A stretch of 64,000 bases of DNA from Rosellinia necatrix. Taxonomy: Eukaryota; Ascomycota; Sordariomycetes; Xylariales; Xylariaceae. The stretch is taken from positions 124,001-188,000 of the forward strand of contig JAGYVD010000010.1 of NCBI GenBank assembly GCA_021209875.1, in the 5' to 3' direction. Below, piece by piece: positions 55,201 to 64,000 of the stretch (its first letter is position 1; every line of letters begins with the position of its first letter). Below the pieces are notes generated by a model. That model worked only from the letters and a program-made list of their open reading frames with translations. It had not been told where the DNA came from and did no database searches. Both the position numbers and the translations under genes were made by a program.

Positions 55201-58200
55201 TATAGTTATAGATTAGCAAAAGTTTAAATATTAGCAGCAGTTTTTAGCTTATTTATTAAATAATTAAAAATTATATAAATATTGTTTTTTTCGGTATTAT
55301 TATATTTTTATATAATAAGTTTTAATTTTTATATAATTAAGTTGTTTTTTTTTATTTTTATATAAATTTAAACTTAAAAATTAAAGCTTTATTATATTTA
55401 GATTTAATATATTTAATAAACTAAAATATTTTTATATAATAAAATTATTAATTTTAGTTATATTTAATTTTTAAATAATATTTTTAATATAATAATTATA
55501 TTATTTTTTAAAGCTTTATTATTAAAATATATATCTGCTGTTTTTTGCTGTTATAAAAATATTGTTTAGCTTTTATATAAATATAACTTATATATTAACA
55601 TTTATAATAACGTTTTTTTAGTTTGCTATGCTTTTATATAATAAATAATTAAATAGTTTAAAATATTTTTTGTTTATTAGTTTATTATTTATTTATTATA
55701 TAATAATATAGTTTAATTTAAACATATTAAAATTATATCAGGCTATTAATTAAATTAACAATTATATTAAATCTTTCGATTAATTAGATTTTATATAGCT
55801 TTTATTAACTTTTTTTTTTTTATATTAAAATTTTGCTTTTTAAAAGTACTAAAAGTATATTATATATAATTAAGCTATTATATTTATTAATCGCAGAGTT
55901 AATTTTAACTTTGGCCCGTTTTTTACGCAATATTTTTATAGTTTTTTATTACTTTTATTTTTTATATAATATTTAATAAAAAAGTAAATCTTAGTTAATT
56001 TTAAAATATGCTTTAAATATTAATAAAATAAGTATTAGTTTATTTAAACTTATAATATTATTTAAAGCTTTAACTGCTATTTATAAAATTAATTTTTATT
56101 TTATATAATATTTAATTTTTATTTTTAATGTCTTATATATATAATAAAATAGTTTATATATTTATTAAATTTTATTTATTATTTAATAAGCTTTAATAAA
56201 TATTATATAATATTATATATTAATTATTTTATTTTAGTTTTAAAAATCTTTTAATAAAAATTTAAATTTAAATTATATATAATATAATTAAAAGTTTTTA
56301 ATATATATTAATTTAATATTTATATAATATTTTTAAACGTTATATTTAAATACAGATTTTATAAATATTATAGCTTAAAATAATATTACAGCATTAATAA
56401 TATAAAACATTTGTTTATTATTTATTTATATAATATTAATTATAATTTTATATTTAAAATTATAGTTATTTTTAAATTAAAACTTAAAACGTTTTAATAT
56501 TTAATTATATAATTAATAATAATAATAAAACTTTTAAATTTTTTTAAAATTAAATAGTTTATATTATATTTTATATAATTTAGCAGCTTATATAGTTTTT
56601 ATATAAAAATATTTAAAGCAGTAATATAAACATTTTAGCTTTATTTTAATAAAATATATTTTAGCTTTTTAAAAGCTTATATTAAAAATAAATGTTTTTA
56701 TTTTATTATATAACAACATCTCTTATATTATTAAAATAAACTTATAAATAATCTATGTTTTTAAAAAAATAAAGATAATATATAAATATTTAAAATATAA
56801 TATATTATTATATTAAAAACGTTTTTACATTAATTGTTTTAATTAATATAATAGTTTTTTGTTTTTAAATTATATAAAAGCGGTTTTTTTATTTATTTAG
56901 TTTATATATAAAAATTTATATAAATATATGTTTTTAATTATATTTTATTTATTATTAAATAATTAAAAACATTTATATTTTATAGTTTATTTTAATATTT
57001 TATATAATATTAATTATTTAATATAAATTAGTTAAACAGAATATTTATTTTTAATTTTAAATGTTTTTTCTATTATATAATGCATAAATATACTATCTAT
57101 TAAAAACTAGGTTAATTATATGTTTTATTTATTATTAATTTTTTTTATTGTTGTTTAAATCTAGTTTAAAATATTTTTTATATTTTATAAAATATGCTAA
57201 AAAATCGTTAAGCAATAAAAAGCAGAAAGAAATTATTTTATATAAGTTAAAATATATGCTTTTTACACAGGCTTTTTTTTAAAATATATAGTTTATCGAT
57301 TAACAGCCCGTTTTTTTATATATAAAATATTTTTTATTTATATAAACGTTATAGTTAAGCTGTTTTTTAAGTTGCAGAAAATTTTATTATATATTAAGCT
57401 AGCTTAAAAGTTTACGTATACTTTTAAGTTAAAAACCTTTATATAATTATTTTAATTATATTTTTAATTAATAAAATAAACATTATTTATTTTTATATAA
57501 AATGTTTTATTTTATTTTTGTTTATAATTTACAAACATGCTTTTAAATTAACAAAAAGCTTTTATATATAAATTTTAACATATAAAAACTGTTATTAATT
57601 TTAATATCCTTTAATATGCTTATATAATAATTATATTTAATTAGATTTTATTTTAATTGTTTATTTTTAAAACTTGTTACATTTTTACTAGCTTAATAAT
57701 TATTAAATTTAATATTTTATATATAGCTAAATTTAAATTGTTTTATTTAGTTTAATATTATATATATAAAAACTTTTAGCTGGATTTTTAATATAATTAA
57801 AAATACAGTATAATATTAAGTTTTTATTATTTTAAATTGTTAATATAAGCTTATAAATAGCTGTGTTTTATTATATAATAAATTATACGGCTTGCTGGAA
57901 TAATTCTTTTTTTTATATTTTTAAACAATAATATATTTATTAAAAATATATTTATTATAACTAAATGAAACGTTATATATATATATAATAATTCTTTAAA
58001 AGTTTATAAAAATAATATATTATAAAATATTTATAAATTAATTAAAAGTTTAGTTTATATTTTATAAATATTATATATTTATTTATTAAGTTAAAAATAT
58101 ATTTATATTTAATTATTAATGATATAAATAATTTATTAGTTTTTTTTAAAGTTTAAAATATATATTAAATATTAGTTTTAGTTATAATATATTAAATAAT

Positions 58201-59094
58201 ATTTTAAGCTATGAAATATTTATATTATTTATCTTTATATAAAACTATTAATTTACAATAAATAAATTAAATGTTTATATAAGCATTAATATAAATATAA
58301 ACATAAACGTTTTAATTTATTTAATATATATTATTTTTATATAATTTATATAAGCTTAATTGTTTATTTAAAACTATTATTATTATTAAAATATATATAT
58401 TTTTTATTTAATATATTAAGCAGCGTTTATTAAATTAGCTTATAAAATTAGTTTTATATTTTATATGTTTATAATTTAAAGTTTTTAATATATAATTTTA
58501 TAATAGCTAGCTAGTTATATTTAAATATTTATATTTTAAAATATAACAAGCTGTTTATATATTAAATATAATTAAAGTTATAGTTATAATATTAAGTTTT
58601 TATTTTTAATATTATATATTAATAATATTTTATATAATATATTTATTAATTTTATAGTTTGTTATAATTTTATCATATTATTTAATATTATTATATATAA
58701 TTAAAATTTTTTTTATTATATAATTATTTTAAAATTATTATTAAAATATATTAAAAATAAATAAATAAATTTTAATAATAAATTAATAAACAGGTTTTTA
58801 AAAGTTTGTTTATATATTATTTAATTTTTATTTTTAAATAGTTTTATATAATTATATCTTATTGCTTTTTAATATTTAATTTTTATATTATAACTTTAAA
58901 ATATAATAAAATATATAAAAATATAAATATTTAAAATTAATTTTTTTAAGCTTTTATTATATAAAAATAACTTGTTTATATAAAGCAAAATTTTCAAAGT
59001 ACGATATAAAAACTTGTTTAAGTTTATTAAACTTTAAGCGCGTTTTATTTTTACTTTTACTAATCTATAGTTATGTTTTATAACTACTAATTAG

Positions 59095-59406
59095 TATTAA
59101 ATAACCTTTATATATACAATATATATACTGTTTATATATAAAATAAAATATAATTTTTGTTATATAATATTTATTATATTTAATAATTTTATTTAAATAA
59201 CTATTATGCATAATATTATTTTAAGTTTTATATAAGAATTCTGCTAGCGTACAACTTACTAAAATAACAGCGATAATACAGCCTGTTTTACGTATAAAGT
59301 ATACATGCTATATATATATACGTAATATATACGCCATATATTTATATAAAACATCTGCACGTATAACAACTGTAAGTAACTATAACCAATTGCTATAGTT
59401 CTAACA
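59095..59406. repeat. Right LTR of F
   Basis: 312 bp, starting TATTAAATAACC (a mutated TGTTGAATAGGC) and ending TTCTAACA. Its 3' half is well preserved. Confidence 0.82.
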
Positions 59407-59411
59407 GTTAT

Positions 59412-60305
59412 ACTATTTTGTTATATTATTTTAATATGCTTTATTTATTTATTATTTATTTCAAAAATTATAATTATAAAAAATAAATACATAATAAACA
59501 AAAAAGCTTAAATTAAATATAATATTTTAATTTATATATATTTAATTATATAAAGAAATTTTATTATTAAGCTCTTTTAAATAATTATAAAAGCTATTAT
59601 TTTATTAAATTTAAATTATATATTAAAAAAATAAAATTGTTATATTTTACATATTGCTTTATTTATTATTTTATTTTTTAAAATATTTATATCATAAATA
59701 AATTAATAAATTATTATAAGCTTTTATAATTTATATTAATAAAAAGATTATTTTATTTTATTATATATATAAAAATTTATAACAAAATAAAATCTTTATA
59801 AAACCTTTAAAAGCTTTAAACTTATTTTATATAATTTAATATGTACTATTTTAAAACTGCTGCTAAAAATTATAACAAAAATGTTTTAAAATTATTTATA
59901 AGATTTTAATTTTAAATTTTAAAATATTATATTATAAATTAAATATATTAAAAAAAATTATATAATATTTAAATAATCTTTCATAATTATTTTACATATA
60001 ATTAATTTAATTATAAAAATATAGTAATATTAAAAGATTCAATTAAATTATTACAAATTAAAATTCATAAATTTTCATATACTAATTATAAATCAAACTA
60101 ATATTATTGTATAAAAATAAATATATATAAATAAATAAATTATTTAATATTTAAAAAAAATTAAAACTAAAAAACTAAAAGAACTATTAAAAATTAATTA
60201 AATATAATACTTATATATATACAAATAAAATAAAAACATTTCATAACAGCAATTCTAATTTATTTTAATCAAATTATAACATATTTTCATATAAAAGTCC
60301 GCAAA
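59412..60305. other. Degraded P remnant, right part
   Basis: About 0.9 kb of A+T-rich sequence with no readable frame. By the nesting model it is the larger remaining part of P. Confidence 0.4.
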
Positions 60306-60341
60306 AGTGCGCAGCTCACCCATCTGGGCATCTCACCTGTC
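60306..60341 (-). repeat. Right terminal inverted repeat of P
   Basis: Reverse complement begins GACAGGTGAGATG and ends GGTGAGCTGCGCACT; TA follows on the plus strand. See element P. Confidence 0.65.
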
Positions 60342-60430
60342 TAATATGTTAATATTTATATATATTAAAATTAAATAAAAACATTTCAAAAAAATAATTC
60401 TAATTAAACTTAATTAATTTTGTATGATTA

Positions 60431-62195
60431 TAGTGTGGAACTATGATCGCTGCAATAGCAGCAAAGCCCAACTATACCTATGTCATACGAAAAAAAACTA
60501 AACTTGAGAAAAGATAAAAACTATATACAGGGCCTACGGCCAGAATTCCTACTTATATATACACCCGCCGGTATCCCACAGTGCAACATCCTCGCTAGTT
60601 AATATGCGCCCTCGCACTGGTATATGCATGTCATATAAACGCTAACTAGGTAACCTGGTGTAAATCGGACTCCGTTTGTCCGTCCGAGGTCGTGACCCTC
60701 TCCGACAAGATCTCCTGCGACTAGTCCTCTGGCTTCCGGCCAATTCGATCCGAGCCGCATCCGACCGACCCCTGTTACATGCGGCGCTGACGGACGTGTC
60801 CAACCTCGACATCTAAGACCAAGCCTACCCACCCTTCCGCGAATACCTGCCTCGCCCCTCCCCAATTACCCCGTTGGTTGAAGCACCCGGCGGTCGAAGT
60901 ACAGGACGAGCAGCCTCGTCATGAATGTCGCGCGGCATTATTGCCATGAGACAATGTATATCGGAGGCGCCGAGGATGATGTTCAAGGGAATATCCGTAC
61001 GGGCTTAGACATCACGAGGGCTAGCAACGATGGCCAGAGCCACCGCGCCGGGCCCTGCCCATCGCATGCGAACGCAAACGCCAGTGCAAGTCCGAGCGCA
61101 AGTCTGAGTGCGAGTACGAGTGTGAGAGTCTATGTCAAATGTCTCCTGATGGCGCCGTGGCTGGGCAAGGACGAGCAGGCGTTTCCGTAAACATGGTCTC
61201 TAGCTTGTTACTGCCGCGTGGGCGTCCATACTACGCTATAGGTCATGTAGTTGACGCTGCCTTGACTACATTGATGTTGAGCCTACACTTGCGGTGCTCT
61301 TTTTACACTAGATTTCCGAAATTCCTCAGCCCGGTCGGGACGCAGAGGTTCCGGCTCCGTGGCTACATAGAAGCCGCGCCATGACCCCTGCTCTCGCCCG
61401 TCTCGACTGTCAGTGCTAGTCGTATGAAGACGGTAATTTGGCTCGCGTGCTGCTCTCACTACTCTGCCGCGGCGGCAGATCTTCATTTGCAGACGCATGA
61501 GGGATACAGTTCAATTTTATTGATTACACTGATCCCCGGGCCTACCATCCAGAGCGGCAGATAGGCGGCATGCTGGTGGCAGACTGGTGGTTCATATATG
61601 CGCCGATATACTTCCGGGGCCACACCGCAAGGTAGCCGGTGCCATCCCATGTGAGTTTTACACCTGATAAAAATTAGTGTCGCGGAACCAAGCCACTCTC
61701 CCAGTTTCTCCCATCTGTGCGCCTCTATCACTCTCTTTCTGGTTCTATCTTTGGCTACTTTACCTAAACGGGCACGCACAGACATACAAAACACAACACA
61801 TGATACGCAACACACAATACAAAACTCACAATACACACGGCAAACAACCCAGGCAAATATCCAAATTGCTGGTGTAAGTAAATCATACACGCGCCCAATT
61901 GGCGGACATAATTAGCGGACACGATTGGCACACAAAGCAGGAGGGCATTTTAAGCATGTTGAGCACCTACTATTGAGGGAAACGCGCCCTTCTCTTGAAG
62001 GTCCTCCGCCTTCTCCATCCTCCTCCCTCCATCGTCCTCGGTCGGCCGCCGTAGAATGTCCCGAACGCTCCAAACATCCCAAACATCTCCATATCCACCT
62101 CACCTCGGTCGCCGCCCAGCCTGCGAGATATGCCCAAAGATTTGCATTCACAGGTTGTGAACTAGATCCTGACTTGCTAATTCGCTCGCCGCAAG
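60431..62195. other. Intergenic region left of the Ulp1-like gene
   Basis: Normal base composition. I see no supported gene. Open frames on both strands (for example minus 61483-61890) have cysteine-rich or low-complexity translations and no splice-consistent extension. Low-complexity patches: a six-base GAGTGC-type repeat at 61080-61128 and an ACACAA-rich tract at 61784-61850. The last few hundred bases probably include the promoter and 5' leader of the gene at 62196. Confidence 0.4.
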
Positions 62196-64000
62196 ATGCC
62201 TGGGATGACTCAAGGGTCCATGTTGTGGCAACAAGAGGGAAAGGACTTATCGTCGGGGCTAAAACCAGAACGAGACCAAGAGCGAGGGCGAGAGGGAGGG
62301 CAAGCATCAGACATAGTGGGTCATCGTCAACCCCAACCTGAACCCGAACTGGGCATCGGCAACGCAAATCTTGAGGGTCGAGACGAGGCCCGGGGGGACG
62401 GAAACATCTTGAAGGAAGTGGAGGGGTGGAAGCACCAAGCCGAGGCCGAGATCGAAGCTCGAGGGGACGAGACAACGGCGACGGCGACGACGATGGCAGC
62501 CGAAGACGAAGACCTTCGGAATGCTCATCAAGCCCTCATTTCGGTGCTTGACAAATCCCGGAAAGAGGTGCAGGGCTGTTTCAAACGACTCCGAGACAGC
62601 TGGGCCCGGAGAAGCAGACATCGTAGCGAGCGCCGACGCCCTCACTCAACAATCTTAACCCTCCAGGAGCGCGTCTTCCCCTTATACTTCTACGAGACTT
62701 ACACTAGAGATCGATTCGAGATCACTATCGCCGCCGCCTACCCGAGCGCTCACCCCGAGCAGGCCCAGTCAGCCGAGAACATCGCCGAATGCGCTAGCAG
62801 GTTCGGCCTCGACCCGCCTGTCGCGTCGCTGCGATTCTTCCTCGGCCCTGCTGTGTGTGCCAGTTCACATGCGCTGAGGCAGCTCATTGCCTTCGCGGCG
62901 TCCAGTCCCGGCGTCAACTGGAAGACGGTCTACAGCCGCATCGCCGAAGCCTCGGCCACGCGTCGTCGGCTATCGCTGCAGGACATTGTCGTGACGACGG
63001 CGGGCACTCACAATCTCGCCGTCTCCGACGTCACCATAGCACTCGAACATCGTAAGGTCTTCCCCGCGGAGCATGGCGATCGAACATGGCCGTCATCTTA
63101 GTAACCCTAGCTGACCCCGTGAGCGAATAGTGCGCAGGGAAGCCGCCGGACCCAACGAAGTCGCCCGTGGGAGTAGGCCGCCGTGCCAATCCCCCGACCA
63201 CCGGTACCCCACATCCGGTCAGTCTTCGCTGATGTCGAGCGCGGCTTTGGGTAGCACTCCCCACCGGCGTTGTAGTCGAGAGGACAAAGTGGTTTTCGAG
63301 GACAAAGAGAGCAACGGGGAAAGCGACGGTGGCGAAGGCCTTGGCTTCAACAATGAACGCGTCGAACATTCCGCGAGCACATTCAGGATCGTAGAGACTG
63401 GACAAGAAGAGGGAACAAGCAATCAGACTGACTTCCCCTGCACAGGATCAGGTCCAGAATTCCCGTCTTCAGAAGGTTGTATACGTGTCGCGCATGATGT
63501 TGCTGTGACCAATAGTGACGACCTCCCGTACGACGGCCAGGCAGACAGTTTCTCTACAACCTCAAGCCCCGACATCCAAGACCGCCCACCTCTGGACGAC
63601 ACTACCGAACACCGCCCTGCTATCTCTGTTCCTCCCGCGACTACCGATGTTAACGATGCGGCAGAGCAACGCATCAAGAAGCGTGCTTTCCCCGGTCAGG
63701 AATCCCACTATAACGTTGACACCGAGCCAATACAGCCTTCCAGAAAGAAGTCACGTCGCCATGTTTCACCTTCTCCCCTCCACCATTCTAGGGCAGATGA
63801 AATCATGGTCCCAGATAGTAACAAGTCCGATAACCCCGAACACGAAGCCATGGGAAAGCGTCAACCAGTCGGACACGATTTTTGTAGCCTATACGGCCGG
63901 CTAAATGACAATGTTATCATGGCCGCACTCGAGATATTCTCTTCATTGAGGTACGATACACTTGTTATTGACCCCCTCATCATGACCCGGGCCGAAAAAG
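62196..64000 (+). CDS. Hypothetical protein reaching a Ulp1/C48-like protease domain (3' end outside window)
   Basis: Two exons: 62196-63051 and 63131 to beyond 64000, 575 codons so far. The start is either ATG 62196 or the in-frame ATG at 62493 (better context, removes 99 low-complexity residues). Residues 1-100 are Glu/Arg/Gly-rich. A basic stretch (CFKRLRDSWARRSRHRSERR) near residue 130 could be a nuclear signal. Residues about 150-285 form a helical, ordered-looking region I do not recognise. Exon 2 is long, acidic and Ser/Thr/Pro-rich, with a basic patch 'SRKKSRR'. The last 30 visible residues, 'LYGRLNDNVIMAALEIF' onward, resemble the start of Ulp1 (C48) cysteine peptidases, W/R-L-N/D-D-x-x-I, which cleave SUMO or SUMO-like conjugates. 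The catalytic His, Asp and Cys would lie outside the window, so activity cannot be judged. No RIP damage is seen. Similar domains also occur in transposon-associated proteins. Confidence 0.65.
63052..63130 (+). other. 79-nt spliceosomal intron of the right gene
   Basis: Donor GTAAGG at 63052, branch-type AGCTGAC near 63109-63115, acceptor AATAG ending at 63130. Exon 1 leaves one base (C) and exon 2 supplies TG, and that frame is open for all 870 remaining bases. Unspliced, exon 1's frame stops at 63099-63101 and exon 2's frame is closed by TGA at 63112-63114. Together these make splicing nearly certain. Confidence 0.8.

Larger units (their letters stand above)
51954..59406. mobile_element. 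LTR retrotransposon F, full length, degraded
   Basis: LTRs 51954 to about 52264 and 59095-59406, with TGTTGAAT and TTCTAACA ends. TSD GTTAT at 51949-51953 and 59407-59411. At 7,453 bp it is a normal autonomous size and carries no recognised nested insertion. The interior has TGCTG-rich patches near 52665-52700 but no readable frame. Orientation could not be fixed. Confidence 0.85.
4669..60341. mobile_element. Element P: outermost DNA transposon, split by all later insertions
   Basis: The left end (4669-4704) and the reverse complement of the right end (60306-60341) match at 28 of 36 positions by my alignment. Each has an internal repeat of the form AGGTGAG-TG. Both are bordered by TA (4667-4668 and 60342-60343). 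Subtracting G3, F, H and their 5-bp duplications leaves about 1,544 bp, a normal size for a Tc1/mariner- or pogo/Fot1-type element. The remaining P pieces are 4705-4728, 4950-5443, 51894-51953 and 59412-60305, all too degraded to show a transposase. Two unrelated copies of one family at the block edges remain possible. Confidence 0.55.
1900..60430. repeat. A+T-rich, RIP-degraded heterochromatic block
   Basis: Composition changes sharply near 1900 and again near 60430. Sampled 60-base lines inside hold 6-9 G or C. No open frame much longer than 100 codons survives. Paired repeats inside differ almost wholly by C-to-T and G-to-A transitions on either strand, as RIP produces. Short, more G+C-rich islands remain, nearly all of them LTRs or small terminal-repeat elements. 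The block is resolved into nested elements in the entries below. Confidence 0.9.

Noticed and set aside
55860..55960. Possible integrase-like trace (D-R-x-V-x-F pattern) in element F
   Set aside because: The residues depend on assuming several RIP reversals and the pattern is too short. Orientation of F could not be confirmed.
1900..60430. Mitochondrial DNA insertion as the cause of the A+T richness
   Set aside because: No rRNA, tRNA or respiratory gene remains visible. The nested LTR elements with TSDs and RIP-type changes explain the composition.
61483..62645. Several overlapping open frames on both strands before and over the right gene
   Set aside because: They conflict with one another, have low-complexity or cysteine-rich translations, and no splice-consistent extension was found. 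Those beyond 62196 overlap the better supported exon 1.
63515..63904. 129-codon plus-strand open frame
   Set aside because: It is in another frame of exon 2 of the right gene. The exon 2 frame is open over all 870 bases and leads to the Ulp1-like motif.

Overview
The window looks like nuclear DNA of a filamentous ascomycete. Two gene-bearing flanks of ordinary base composition (about 1-1900 and 60430-64000) have short introns with GT..AG ends and CTGAC-type branch sites. Between them lies a block of about 58.5 kb of extremely A+T-rich DNA; sample lines I counted are about 10-15% G+C. It carries no intact gene. Its repeat copies differ mostly by C-to-T and G-to-A changes, and the one old reading frame I could follow is broken only by TAA and TAG. 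That is the signature of repeat-induced point mutation (RIP).

The block can be read as a nest of transposons. Most elements are defined by paired terminal repeats with matching target-site duplications (TSDs), and several by an uninterrupted second copy of the host site. The outermost candidate is a DNA transposon, P (4669-60341), with 36-bp terminal inverted repeats at TA sites; without its insertions it is only about 1.5 kb. Inside P sit a solo LTR H (4729-4944), a retrotransposon G3 (5444-51888, TSD AAAAT) and a retrotransposon F (51954-59406, TSD GTTAT). G3 is split by two copies of another LTR family in opposite orientations: B (6728-29874, minus, TSD GTAGG) and B-prime (30879-45988, plus, TSD ATTAT). 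B contains C (8340-11097, TSD ATAAT), D (11848-25271, TSD AGCTG) and a solo F LTR (28303-28615, TSD AATAA). D contains a further element pair (about 16917-22955). B-prime contains a second G copy, G1 (35045-43521, TSD ATAAC), which itself carries a solo B LTR (37552-37798, TSD GCAGT). After removing insertions, B and B-prime are both about 6.63 kb and G3 and G1 are both about 8.2 kb, which supports the reconstruction. Left of P are a solo C LTR (2473-2738) and a 1.1-kb inverted-repeat structure built around a small 'TGCTACAG' element (3122-4257).

The left flank holds the 5' part of a minus-strand gene with a PD-(D/E)XK-nuclease-like region, running off the window start. The right flank holds the 5' part of a plus-strand, two-exon gene that reaches what looks like the start of a Ulp1/C48 SUMO-protease-type domain at the window end. 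I found no tRNA, rRNA, CRISPR array or bacterial-type operon. Functions are inferred by eye; no search was run.
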